Below, in pieces: positions 11,170 through 23,125 of a stretch of DNA of 64,000 nt. Source of the stretch: Apolygus lucorum (Eukaryota; Arthropoda; Insecta; Hemiptera; Miridae). Positions within the stretch are counted from its first letter, which is position 1; each line of letters starts with the position of its first letter. Location: assembly GCA_009739505.2 (NCBI GenBank), contig CM019168.2, positions 17,918,001-17,982,000 on the forward strand, written 5' to 3'. The position numbers were made by a program, and so were the translations under genes. Under the pieces are notes generated by a model, which was not told where the DNA came from, ran no database searches, and worked only from the letters and a program-made list of their open reading frames with translations.

Positions 11170-11446
11170 GTTCGTGACGACAACTTATGCAACCTAGTTG
11201 TAAGTTATGCCCGCCCGCATTATTTCCATCTAATCTTGGAAACCAAGTCTGAAATATTGATTTGGGTTGAGAGATATTGCTTCAATCACATCGAGATTAT
11301 GCTCGCTTTAAGAAATCGATGGAATAAATTAAAACTTTTTTGAACGTGAGTATAGCTTTCCTAATGTATGAAATATGCTTGAAACAAAGTGGAGTTACTC
11401 ATCCCACATGTTGGAATTTGAAGATGAGAGAACTTCACCCTTTCAG
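11170..11446 (+). repeat. Direct duplication, copy 2
   Basis: Second copy of the 10333-10623 segment, offset by about 837 bp. A repeat-C fragment lies between the copies. Slight shortening relative to copy 1 (for example the GGGATG deletion near ATCGAGATT) shows it is not recent. Confidence 0.9.
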
Positions 11447-13638
11447 AGCAAAAAATTCCGAAAAGTGGACTTTTTCCTGTAGATATCGGCCCAAACTACT
11501 CCGAACCCCTTACCAGCAAAAAATTTCAAGGGCCAATAAATATGGTTTCTAAGTACATTACCAGGTGGGATCTTATCAGTACCAACCGATTGCTAAATTC
11601 GTATACTGCAAAAACCGAAATTAAGTAGGCACCCCTTTAACATGGAACATGTTTTAGCCGCGAGCTAACTGGCCAAAAAGGGTTCAAAATTGTATTACGA
11701 AAATAACGATCCCTCTATTTTTAATGCATTTTGATAATATCTAAACATATTATGTTGCTAGGGATAATATAACTACTACTGTGTTAGCCAACCCAATGAA
11801 AAGCTATTGATTTATCCAACATTTTATTCTAACTCACGTTGCTTGCCAGTTTTTCTCTCCCTACACTATTAATAAGGGCTGGAAAATGCGCTTTATTACA
11901 CGTCAACCAATTATTGGGAAAGCATATTATTAGGTATAGGTAGGTCGCGAAGGTAATTCGAGTTAATACAAATGTAATTTTTTCCACCTACAAATCGCTA
12001 ATTTCAAAGAAATTCACCTGCATGAGCCCTTTATCACATTCAGTCACTGCATAAATTCCGAGCATTCCAACGAGTGTTGAACGATTGTTAAGGGATGATA
12101 ATTCATGGAAATAATTTTCCCCAGAGACGGACATTTTTCCAGTGGATGATTAGTAGACTTTATTTTGAGATTAATGATTAAGTAGGTATTTATTGATAGA
12201 CTTGAGTATTTCTATACCCATACCTAGTACCTACCTATGACGAGCGGTTCTGCATTAAATTTGGCTAAAATATGTTCCATGTTTTTACCATGTACGCCGT
12301 AGGCGCTAAGTGAATAGCATCCTGGGGGTCCAGGGGGGCTTGCCTTTCAAATTTCATGTATTTCAATAACAGTTGCATGGCATGTTGCTCAAAAGTGGAG
12401 TCAGACGCACTAGGCATCAGATCAACTATGTAAACGATATTTATGTAAAGGCTCGTTTTTGGAATTATTTTGAAACAAATACAGCAGAGCAGCTACAGCG
12501 TATCAAAATTCGACGAATTTTTCTTATAGCACAACACAATGTTTTCCCCAATATCATAAATTGTAAAGATATAAATATCAAATATATAAAGTTCAAAGAA
12601 AAAAATTATCTCTTATCTCAGAGAATCACACTAGAAGGCGCCTTGAGACGTTAAAGAGAAGCTTTGCTACAGATGGCCTGAGAAGGGAGTGACTATACAT
12701 TTTTGATAAATAGCTCAATTAGTTTGATATTTTTATGGATTTTTGAGTACAATCTTTCTTGTGGATTAAGTTGGTTTCAAAGTTTATTGCAATTGTTGTT
12801 GAGTAAATTCTCGGGTAAATGCAGTTGGAGGTGAAACACGTGTTCGACGGTTCAAAGCGGTATACAGAGCGCTTTGAAAAGAGTTGCATCATGTCCCCAT
12901 AACTTCCTCGTGGTTGAACTTGACATTCCTACGTCATGGTGAGTGTTCTCATCTACTGCTCTTCACGGCTGCATTGTGATTCAGTTCAGTATTTTCATCT
13001 GGATAACAATTACCTACCTACCTACCTACCTGCCTACACTTTTCACGAAACGTTAATGTTCGTTGTTCTTGGACCAATGCGTGAATTTTATCGGCACTGC
13101 AATATTAAGAAATTATTCATTAAGTGGGGAAGGTATACTTATCCTACTTGTTCTGATTATTTGGATAACTGTCTTTAGATTTACCTCGGGTTGGGATTTT
13201 TAAAATCTAACCAATTAATTTTTTTTCTTCAAATTATACTTTTTATTTATTTCAACTTTTGCATTTTCATTCAATATATTCCTACCTGCTTAGCATATTG
13301 TTTCTTCGGACAGTATTCTTACCTGAAACAAAAACACACATAATTAGAAACAATGTACTTATATTAAAATACAATAGTTACGTAAAAATTATATATGTAT
13401 AATAATTTTAAAATTATGATAGATTATAAATTATTCCGACAAATGGATTTACAAAACATAATAAAGAAAACATAGTAACCATTTTCATAGTCGTACTAAG
13501 TAAAGAGTTCAATATGTTCTATTTGATAAATAATGGGTAATAATTTGAACTTTCGGCAAATCCCTTACGATTTGACAACTATTAGAGTCCTTTTCCGACT
13601 TTTTCACTCCTAAAATTTTCAATAAATGTTAGCGAATT
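11447..13638. other. No gene recognised
   Basis: About 2.2 kb. A CTAC microsatellite lies at 13011-13036. A 93-residue open frame at 12373-12654 (+) has no recognisable motif, no splice context and AT-driven composition, so it is not called. Confidence 0.4.
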
Positions 13639-13851
13639 TCCATCTTCAAAGCATACCCAGTGCATACAGTATGTTGGATGGTATACTGAAAATCGAAAAA
13701 AACAACAATAGCCGTGTGGGTACTCTATGAGTTTGTGGAGACGAGTAGAACGTGAATAAGGACTCCTAACATCTTCAAAGCATACCCTTTGCATACAGTA
13801 TGTTGGTATGGTATACTGAAAATCGAGAAAAAAAAACAAGAAACGTGTGAA
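13639..13851. repeat. Tandem-like direct repeat of about 80 bp, two copies
   Basis: Segments 13639-13723 and 13770-13851 share CATCTTCAAAGCATACCC, GCATACAGTATGTTGG and GGTATACTGAAAATCGA. The period is about 131 bp with unshared sequence between. Confidence 0.85.
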
Positions 13852-13948
13852 AAAAAAAACTTTCTAAAAGAAATTCCAAAACCATTGTTCCTTTTCTTGA
13901 CCATACCTTCAACTGAAAGATTTTTTCATGCTGCATGAATGGGCTTTT

Positions 13949-14015
13949 TTTCTCTATCTCTCAAATAGGGAATAATGCATAATATGCATTATTCCCTATT
14001 TGAGAGATAGAGAAA
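13949..14015. repeat. Perfect 32-bp-arm palindrome
   Basis: Arms 13949-13980 and 13984-14015 are exact reverse complements, from TTTCTCTATCTCTC... to ...AATAATGCAT, with a 3-nt spacer AAT. It is followed by two copies of ATATTATGGTGGTAAT. The lack of any mismatch suggests a young event or active homogenisation. Confidence 0.97.
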
Positions 14016-14050
14016 TATTATGGTGGTAATACCATATTATGGTGGTAATG

Positions 14051-17007
14051 GTAAACTTGCTTGAATAATAATTGTAGGCCCCTGCGTCAAATATTGAATA
14101 AATCATGCGATTCAAGAAATGGAAGCCATGGTTTGAATCCTCAGAATTGGGTCAAATTTTAGAGAAGCAGTGCAACAATCGTGGAACCATCGACATTGGC
14201 TTATCCGTCATATCTTATCGAATCTAAAATATTCAATCATAGTACCCACCTACCAACCTATAAAATAATGTCGCTCGTTTTGAAAATGTACTCTTATTAC
14301 GACTTAACTTGTATGCAATTTTTTCGAAAATGTCCTGACAGCCTATCGGGTTTCCAGCCGACCGGCCGGCTTATATTCGGATGGCTCTTGAGCAATCCGT
14401 GTGAATGAACGCTGGAGGTCACAAAGAAGGTGCGCTCTTTCTCCGTGTTTCACACTTTTGCTTGGATCCTTGGATCTTCAGTTTCCCATTGCAATATGAA
14501 ACATATACTTTGAACAAAACTTCTACATTACAAATTATCCCAACTGCTCATGGTAAGAGCTCACGATTTATTATTCTGTATACACAATATTACCGTAGGA
14601 ATACCAGTTAGATTCAGGTCTTTGTAACAGCAACAAGTAATACTGTTCTATAGATAAATATTGTAGGACTCCATATCAGAGAGTAGGCATTGAATAAGTC
14701 AGAGATCTTTGCAATTATTTCATAAAGTGTGTGTGTTTTCCCTGAAAACACAAATTTTTTCACGGAAAACACTCAGAAACCGTAGATTAAAACAGGTTTT
14801 AGACAGAACCAAAATAGTTTTAAGTCAATGAAGGTCATTTCAATTTCTGTGTTCGATACTGGTGCACTAAATGTATTATCAAATTTTAGTATTGTTAATT
14901 ATTATGTATTTTCCAACGAAATAAGTTTCCAAAAATATTTATAGTACAATTTCACATTATGATTTGAATACTGAAATTTCGATGGTATAAAGAGTTGATA
15001 TCTATTTTTGAATTGGCAAAAAATTGCCACTTATACATTGGGTTATAATTCAAGGTGTTGAATGACCAGTCTTGTCTTGGATTACTTCTTTTACAGGGTT
15101 GACTGTATAAGATAGGATACCTATATAAGACTATTTATAAGATAAGATGTCAACCTTATTGTTTGTCTACTGGTCCCACCATCAAAGAATGTCTGATGTA
15201 TCATACCAAAGTGTTATTGTTAACAACTTATAACCAGGAGAGCCAAGACGACAAAAACAATATATTAATACATGATTAGGACCCAGCTCCTGGAGTTATT
15301 CAACACCCTGAATTATTATCTTCTACTTGTCATCAACACACCAAAATATTGGGTTATTATATACAAAAAGAAAAATTAAAGGACCATTTGAAGTTTCCTC
15401 ATAGATTAATATTGAAATAAGGCTTGTTTACTGACGCAGGAGTATTGTACTATCTAAATGAAGATATCGTAGAATACAGCGAGAAGCACTCAAACTATCT
15501 CGATTGCTCCACAGTTTTTCAGATAACGACGACTTCCTCCGACCATCCCAGCTATCACTCAGGTTCAACAGCCACTATAGCCAGCTCAAGAGTATTGGGA
15601 CTAGAGCTCCCTCCCAACATTTCAAGATCCTATGAAGTCTAGCAATGTTCAGCGAGGAATTATAATTATAGGGAATTCGTTACGCTCTTTGTGACAATAA
15701 TCCAAAATTTCGAATACAAACATAGTCATGGGTTTGTATTCTTTATCAGGCGCAGAACACTTTGGCGAGTGTTATTAGTATTGAAGAGTTCTCATATTGA
15801 TAATTGAGAAGGCTAGAAATAGCTACTTAACCAGAAATTGTCAATTTCAATGTGAATTATTGTTGTGAATGTAGTCAAACACAACTTTTACGAGTTCTAA
15901 ACTCACAAATAGACGTCAGTTATCCACGTGATTAGCACCAATCATAAAATAATCATCCTTCTAATTGATTGATTGAAACTGAACCTTCTGTCAATGTTTC
16001 ATTAATACCTAAACTTGTCAAATTTCATTATTGTTCTTGAGATTCAGTATTCTCCAGGTATCAGACGCTAATTCAAAGCTGAGTTTGATTCAAATACGCT
16101 TCTCGCTAGAATATTTTGTCGGTTTTTCAAGTTTTACTCGAGAGTGTAAAAGGGAAAATAAAGAATACGCAAATTTACAATATTGCCAATTGATAATAAA
16201 ACCATATGAATGGACAATATTCTATTCATATATTGCCAATTGAATGTATCCAATATATGAATGTATATTGAATGTATAATGTATAATGTAATATATAATG
16301 TATCAATATCAATATGCATATTCAATACGTGTATTGAATGTATATATATCCAATATATGAATGGAAATTTACAAATTACTAATGATTTTGTATAAAGGTA
16401 ATGTTAATTGCTTCATTTTGTTAATTATTTTGTTTTATTTTTGTTATAGTTTATTGGAAAAGAAGTAGCGTCGTGACCCCTTAATGGACCTACTTTACAA
16501 ATAAAGCGCAGGTGTGAGAGTAGGTACCTAGAGTAAGCCCATAATATGGGACATATGTCGGCTTGTGATGGTCAAAATTCGAGGCGCCAGCTTCCCTTCG
16601 TCCCCTGCCTATCTTAGTTGTACATAAGGGCAACTTGAGGAACCCTCAGTGCCTTAGTATCCATTCTAGTAAAAATCCCTGTCTTCCTAACTTGCTGCCT
16701 TAACCCTTCCTTTTCCAACCCTACCTACCAAACCCACATCTGTTTTTCACTTACACAAGAAATTAGAAATTCAAATTCCGCGTCAAATACAAAACTGTGC
16801 CAATTTATTTCACTCTTTTTAACACAGCAAAACTTGAAAAAGAAGTTTGAAAGAAACGTTTGAAAGTAATGTTTAAAAAATGAAAGAAACGTTTGGAAAT
16901 TTATTTGCGAAAAGAAGACGTTTACGACGCAGATGGAGACGATCAGCACAACAACACTATCTAGAATTAGAATCCTCGACACAAAGTTTATCAAAGTGAA
17001 TATTAAT
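14051..17007. other. No gene recognised; AT microsatellite-like zone
   Basis: Nearly 3 kb without a supported gene. At 16190-16365 the words CAATATATGAATG and TGAATGTATA recur irregularly, forming an AT-rich cryptic repeat. A 128-residue minus-strand frame at 16725-17111 is low-complexity (rich in F, I and V) and is not called. Confidence 0.4.
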
Positions 17008-17493
17008 TTAACCCGTTTCCGGCCACTGATGCATTTTTCCATCGTCATAATAATGATTTTTTGAATATTGAATTCGTGGAAAATCTTTGTAGAAGAATTT
17101 TTCTCGTTCATGCTGTTCCTAAACTTTTCAACAAGAAAATTTAATCGACATTCGGGAGCTCAATAAGATTTGGGAAATTTTGCTGAAAAAGAGGCATTTG
17201 GCCGAATTATGGTGGCTCAAAATCGATCCTGGGCGAGTGAGCGTCCTGGGCCATGAGTCGAAACAGATTTTGGTCCGTAAATAGATTTTTACATTTTACC
17301 TAGAGTTTTAAAAGATTTTTAACAATGAAATGGATGAAAATAAAAATAGAATGTTAACTTCATAAAGTTTGGAGCATTTTTGCTCTCGATTGGTGAGCAA
17401 AAGATGCCTCATTTCGGCTGAAATACTGTAAAGTTATTCATCCTCCTCCTCTCATTACTCCGTTATTTCTACCCTAGGCTTAAAATGGGTTAA
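17008..17493. mobile_element. TTAA-flanked MITE candidate (piggyBac-like termini)
   Basis: A 486-bp segment bounded by TTAACCC (17008-17014) and GGGTTAA (17487-17493). The match extends loosely inward, with TTAACCCgTTTccgGCC against the complement of the right end TTAACCCaTTTtaaGCC. TTAA target sites with termini starting CCC are the known signature of piggyBac-superfamily elements. No transposase inside. A chance match of a heptamer is possible; the extended similarity argues against it. Confidence 0.45.
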
Positions 17494-17560
17494 CAGAATA
17501 ACATTCTACACAAGTTTAATCAGTCAAATTTATACACCACAAAAGGAACGGCTCCAGAAT

Positions 17561-18190
17561 TGTTTGGACGTCCGTATATATCGCCCCTTCCAAGACAAAG
17601 AATCGTAAGCAAAATTTTCTAAGTTTTCAGGAGACCCAAAAAACTGTATAAAATGTCCAATTGGTGAAACATTTAAAAAATATTTTTGTGATTCAATTAC
17701 TCTTTCTCATACTCGTATTTCTGTGAAGTATTGAGAAAAAATCATTTATATTGTAAAGTAGGCGGTGGTTAAGATACTTTTACCTGCTGTTTGGTGCTTA
17801 AGATGTTTTTGATTGGTGCTTACGATAAGTCAGTTTTATGGTTAATTACAGATAATAGCATCGTAAGCGACGTCGCTCAAGATATTTTGATTTTCATGAT
17901 GGTGGTTACGAAAACTACGATAGTGGAGGATACGATATTTTTCCAAACACTGTATTGGCGGTTAAGACATTTCTAAGTTGCTTAGGCTTTTCAATAGCTC
18001 TATGGTGGTTACGATAGTAAAATTTCAATCCCATTTTTCGATCATTTTGAACGCTCTGGCACTCACGATTTTTTCACCAACGAATAGGCCTTGACGAGAC
18101 AAATCCAACTGTATGACTAAGACTAACTCAAAAACGCTAAAAATGTCGCTTACGATACTCTGTCTTGGAAGGGACGATATCCAAACGATC
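17561..18190. mobile_element. MITE-like element with terminal inverted repeats of about 50 bp
   Basis: Left end 17561-17617 and right end 18139-18190 are reverse complements: GTTTGGA, ATATCG-CCCTTCCAAGACA and ATCGTAAGC in both. The interior holds several copies of GGTGGTTACGAT/GGTGCTTACGAT-like words (17765-18020). No coding capacity. Confidence 0.75.
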
Positions 18191-18974
18191 ACTATAACTC
18201 TGAACTAGGTTCGTCCATTCTAGAAGTTCCCATTACATTACCTATTCGAAATTATGCTCCGTACTTACTTGAAGATCTGCACTTTTAGAGAACTCCACAC
18301 TAATTAATTCGTTAATTAGGTCGATATAGAAAACCTTAAGCACTTTGATATGTTTCGTATTTCCGAAGTACAACACGCTACAGGAAAGGTACCGGGTACC
18401 TTCGTATGAAGATATTTATCTTCATCATAGGTAAGTTCCAGTCGTGAAGATACACTTCCGCGAAGGTGCCAGGCTGTACCAACCACATTTGTCCTTGGAA
18501 ATACACAGCACGCAATCATAGAACTGTGAAGCGATACTATCAGATTTCGAAACCTATTCAACTATTTTACATAAGACGGAAACTAGTCGCTATAAACGGT
18601 TTTGCTATTATCTGAAACCGTACTGTCATTCGTGCAATTGCACTTTCAATTCGTAATATTATAAGCTATTGAACCTTGAAGTTCTGCCAGCATATAATAT
18701 CGTTGACGTTTGTAGCTTTCAGCACGCACGCTGGGCCGAATAATAATCCGACATCAGCTGATTTTTACACCAATGATTTGCACTTTCTCCATGCTGAGTT
18801 CATCTTCTTGTGCAACTTTTTATTTCTGTAGAAGTCCATGTCTATTCATACAAAGAACTTACCTACTGTTCGACGAAAATGATAGGATGATACTTGATTA
18901 AAACTTTAATAAGTACTCTGAATTTATATGGATTGAAGCATCATTTTCCACTGTGAACTTTTTTTTTTTTTATT
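18191..18974. other. No gene recognised
   Basis: Interval between two inverted-repeat elements. An open frame at 18316-18561 (-) shows no recognisable domain. Confidence 0.4.
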
Positions 18975-20016
18975 CAGGTGGTTCACCATGTTTTTCCAGC
19001 GTGTTTTACAATTAATTCCCGACAAAAAGTGCCTCCTGGCATTTTTTGGTATCCCCACTCAAAATTCCAATTTTTCCAGTTTGAAATTTTATTCGTGTTT
19101 TTGTTTTTTGCTCAATAAATCTACCGTAACTTTTTCAATTCGAAAGTTAATTGAAATCTAAGAAATTTGTTGGAAAGAGTGTCAAACTTTCAATATTTTT
19201 GGTGCCCAATAACATTTTTTTAAGTGGAGTTGAGATGTCCAAACGATGTATGAAAAGCCAAATTCGTCAAAATCTTGAAATCGCTTGCTTATTCAGTCTC
19301 CTGGTAACCGTGTCAATTCTTGACGCAGAATAATATTCCCTTAAAGCTATGCCAGGATCTCAGCTTTCCTACGGTGTACTCAAAAAATATTTTAAAATCA
19401 AATTTAAAGGAGAAACGTCTGTTTGAACGCCGAAAACCGTGCATTTTTTTCAACGAAATCGGGGCTTCACCTCCGCGGCTTTTCGAAGCGCACAGTCCTC
19501 CCGTCTAACCGCCGATTTTGTTGAAAAAAATGCACGTTTTTCCGCGTCCAAACAGACATTTCTCCATTAAATCGGTTGTAAAATGTTCTTTGATTTCACC
19601 GTTGGAAAGCTGAGATTTTGGCGCACTTTTTAGGGAAGTTTCACACTTCTGCGTCAAGAACTGTTATGGATACCAGGCGATTGAAAAAACAAACAAAGTC
19701 AAGATTTTGACGAGTTTAGCTTTTCATTCGTCGTTTGCACATCTCAACTCCACTTAAACAAATGTAATTCGGCATAAAAAAAAGAAAATTTAAATTTAAC
19801 GCCCTTTCCAACGGATGTTTCATATTTGAGCTAACTCTTGAATTGAGCGAGTTATGGTATATTTATTGAGCAAAAATCAAAAACACGAAAAAAATTTTCA
19901 AAGTGAAAAAAATTGCATTTTGAGTGAGGATACTAATAAATGTCATGAGGCACTTTTTGGAAATTAGTTGTAGAACGCGTGGGAGAAAGATCTTGAACCA
20001 CTCGTGTTGCACCCTG
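18975..20016. repeat. 1.04-kb foldback element with roughly 490-bp arms
   Basis: The left arm (about 18975-19464) and right arm (about 19511-20016) pair along their length at moderate identity. Examples are AAGTGGAGTTGAGATGT near 19225 with its complement near 19740, AAAAAGTGCCTC near both ends, and TTCAACGAAATCGG with CCGATTTTGTTGAA at the centre. The right end closes with CACCCTG and the left starts CAGG. Only about 45 bp are unpaired. No protein is supported. Confidence 0.88.
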
Positions 20017-20230
20017 TATAGTCCTCCCTCCAAAATTTTATGTGAATTTAACCAATCGCGAATTTGTCCATCCGTACATTGTCATGGACCCAAGCCACTC
20101 CGTAGACGTTCCTCGCTTCGCTCACAAATTCTGTAGTTAGCTTATCTTCCCAACTAGTGGAGCTGATAGATCCTATCCTTTGATCAGAGATATCCTCAAT
20201 TGATTTCCAAAAACTGATAGATAATAGATT

Positions 20231-20471
20231 GACTATGTAACGTCAAACAGATTTGGAATGGGGTCCACTGAACTATCAAATCCATCTTCGCCGAGCTTTC
20301 GGTTAATTTATTACCTTCTTCAGGGCTCGAAGGATGGTTTACACATTTACCCTGAAGAAGGTAATAAATTAACCGAAAGCTAGGCGATGAAGGATTTGAT
20401 AATTAAGATAATTCAGTGGACCCCATTCCCAATCTATCGTTGTGTAATTTTTTGGGTCGATCTACATAGTT
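20231..20471. repeat. 240-bp foldback element
   Basis: The arms (about 20231-20323 and 20352-20471) share GGAATGGGGTCCACTGAA, ATCAAATCC, AGCTTTCGGTTAATTTATTA and CCTTCTTCAGGG in opposite orientation, around a loop of roughly 28 nt. A hammerhead-like CTGAAGA...GAAA core sits at the loop-proximal end of each arm. Confidence 0.92.
20352..20378 (+). ncRNA. Hammerhead-like core motif (second family)
   Basis: CTGAAGA (20352-20358), a 16-nt segment with weak GGTAA/TTaACC pairing, then GAAA (20375-20378). The complementary copy lies at 20323-20297 on the minus strand. It fits CUGANGA, stem, GAAA but stem II has a bulge and the other stems are not shown. Confidence 0.22.
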
Positions 20472-21325
20472 GCTGTTAGATTGACTGTGTTGTTAGTCAG
20501 TTTTCGGAGTAAATGGCAACAATATAAAATAAAAAAAGAAAATAAAAGATTATTATAGAAAAAATAAAAGATTATTCACGGATAACACTACAGCCTACAA
20601 CGTATTTTGTACACTCATCCACGCTGCGAGGAGGTCATCTAGCCACAATCCGTATAAGGAGGCCGGAACGCAGGAGACACGCTTGAGGGTGAGGGTCATT
20701 AGTGATAGAAATCGCATATTAGAAAAAAAAAACAAGTAAATAAGTCTTTTTAATTGGGGCGCCTAGAGTGGAGTTAAAGTTTCAACTAGGAAGGGTTACT
20801 GAGTGCCAGACCACGTGGATTTGATCCTATGTGGCTGTTTCATCAATTCAGTCTGTGCTTGTTATTGATCTCGGTCAGTACGATACAACTTCCAGCCGAT
20901 TCAAATTGTCTCCTTTTCTCTCTGTAAGACTCGTTGAGCAACCAACACTTCCGGAAACTGCATTCATTGAGGAAAATTGATACAATTGGGGTACAAAAAC
21001 ACGCTAATTTCAATATCATCTTGCATTTAAAGGCTTATTGATAGTTCTTAATCTTACAAATTCATTCAATTGAATAAGAGGTTCTAGAACGATGTATAAT
21101 TTTTTGAGGAGGCAGCTAGAAGTGCTGGAGGAAGATAAAAATTGACGAAATTAAATTGCGTTGATTATTTGTTTTTTTGGATTTTTCGCCCAGAAATTCC
21201 GAGGTACAGATCGACCTCTGATTGACCTAGACTTGACTGTAGAGACTTGATTATTGGATAGGTCAGTTTTCGCCTCTTCAGAGAGCCAGAAAGAAGGGGG
21301 ACGGATATTCATAGACTATCTTCGA
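20472..21325. other. No gene recognised
   Basis: About 850 bp without a named gene or repeat. Confidence 0.4.
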
Positions 21326-22075
21326 AGGGGGGCCATTAGACAGACTCGAGGTCATCGTATTCTTCAGACACCAAACTCCGTAGGATCAGTCAAACCATTG
21401 GTAATTTTTTATTAATTAACACAATGTCGATCCAATTCCATCAGGAACAACAAACTAGATGTTGATGTGTTCATGAGCCATCAAGTAAGTAAGTCTATGG
21501 TTTTTCCACCATGCAATTTTCTAGATCAATAGTTCTCGTAAAGAAGGAATAATACACTTCAGTCTCCACGTTGAGGACAGTCAGAAGTAAGTCCCGGAGT
21601 TACACATAGAGCTGATTGGAGCAAAGAGGCAAACCTGGACAATCTTTCAACTAATCCTATGAGATGAGTGTTCAAATAATCATGGCAAGATAGTCATAAC
21701 GTGCCTTCAAGGAGGACCCATAGACTGACTTGAGGTCATCATATTATTCAGACACCAAACTCCATAGGACCAGTCAAACCATTGATTTTTTAAAATTAAT
21801 TAACAGAGTGACGATCCAGTTCCATCAGAAACAACAAACTAGATGTTGATGTGTTCATAAGTCATCAAGTAGGTAAGTCATTGGTTTTTCCACCATGCGA
21901 CTTTCTAGATCAATAGTTATGTTAAAGAGGGAATAATACACTTTGAGGACAGTCAAAGTACGAGTAAGTCCCGGAGTTACACATAGAGCTGATTGGAGCA
22001 AAGAGGCAAATCTGGACAATCTTTCAACGGATCCTCTGAGATGAGTGTTCAAATAGTCATGGCAAGTGATGCTCA
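21326..22075 (+). repeat. Two-copy tandem duplication of about 375 bp
   Basis: Unit 1 (21326-21699) and unit 2 (about 21710-22075) align in direct orientation. Shared phrases are CAGACACCAAACTCC, CAGTCAAACCATTG, AACAAACTAGATGTTGATGT, GTAAGTCCCGGAGTTACACA and AGCAAAGAGGCAAA. Divergence by substitutions and a deletion (the CTCCACGTT block is absent from unit 2) implies an old event. A spurious 145-residue minus-strand frame crosses unit 2 and repeat-B. Confidence 0.93.
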
Positions 22076-22118
22076 GAACTGCTTCAGAGCAAGTCTGGGA
22101 AGATTTTGCTTCCTCACT

Positions 22119-23125
22119 ACCGAAGGTAGGGAAGCTTTGTATTCGTGAAAGAAGTGAAAAAAAAAAATGTCCTCCAAAATCAAAATTTCCACTTGCTTTT
22201 TGCGTTTTAGAGCTTCCCGAACAATTTTGGTTCCGTGTCTGTCTGTCTGTCGGTCTGTCTGCCTGTCGGTCTGTCGGTCTGTCTGTGGTCAATCCTTGTC
22301 CCGGGCAAAACTATACTAACCTGTGGTCCGATTTTGATGAAATTTTCAGGGATTGTGCGGGTTAGGTCCTAGACGGTCCCCTATCAATTTCAGCACCTTC
22401 GGACCATTAGGAGCGAGTGCGCATGCGCAAACGTGAATTCCCTGGAACCTCGGTTTCTCGGTTTCTAATGAACCGATTTTGCTCAAATTTGGAGGTTAGT
22501 TAGGGACTAACTTCTAAGAGACACCCTATAAGTTTCGATCAAATTGGTCAAGCAATAGCCGCTGCGCATTTAAATTTATTGTTACAACCAAAACTCCGCA
22601 ACTATTCAACCAATTTCGATGAAATTTTCAGGGATTGTGTGGGTTAGGTCCTAGACGGTGGACCGCTAAATAAAATTCTACGTTGAAAATACAAATATCA
22701 TACTATTCGTGCCCACACTTACTTCCAGGTTCCCGTGTAAATTGCTTCTTTTATTGTGTGATCAAATGTTGTGGTCTGCAGGTCAATTAATGTTGAAACC
22801 AAATTGACCCCTCATCACAGTCTCTTTTGCATCTTTCTTTCTGTCATCGAGTTAGTGGTCCACAGGTCAGTTTTGAGATGAAAATTGGCACTTCGCGTTT
22901 TTTGAATGCGCCGAACTAGGATTTTACAATGCGAATTTACACATTATAATAAACCATTATAAACATTAATACCTGCAACCCTATCCCGCATATTATCGCC
23001 AATATTTTGGTATTCAATAACTCTTTGAATCATAATTTTTTCGCCAACTGATTCTATACGTCCATGTTACAATGAGTGAGGAAGCTATACTGCCCACCCA
23101 ACTTGGCAGACGTTTTTCCTTGTTT
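22119..23125 (+). repeat. Repeat-B copy with TCTG microsatellite
   Basis: Starts with an accurate CTACCGAAGGTAGGGAAGC version of the family head. A TCTG/TCGG tract follows at 22236-22287, then two rounds of the GATTTTGATGAAATTTTCAG and GGGTTAGGTCCTAGACGGT module (22325-22380 and 22615-22665). The GGAAGCTATACTGCC...CTTGGCAGACG edge phrase appears at 23079-23118. The stretch 22670-23070 is not shared with other copies, so the right limit is uncertain. Confidence 0.7.

Noticed and set aside
12373..12654. 93-residue frame as a gene
   Set aside because: No recognisable domain, no splice or promoter support, chance length for this composition.
16725..17111. 128-residue minus-strand frame
   Set aside because: Composition dominated by F, I, V, N and K from AT-rich DNA, overlaps the TTAA element, no motif.
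21855..22365. Frames of 145 (-) and 99 (+) residues
   Set aside because: They cross a tandem duplication and the TCTG microsatellite; the residues are mostly microsatellite translation.
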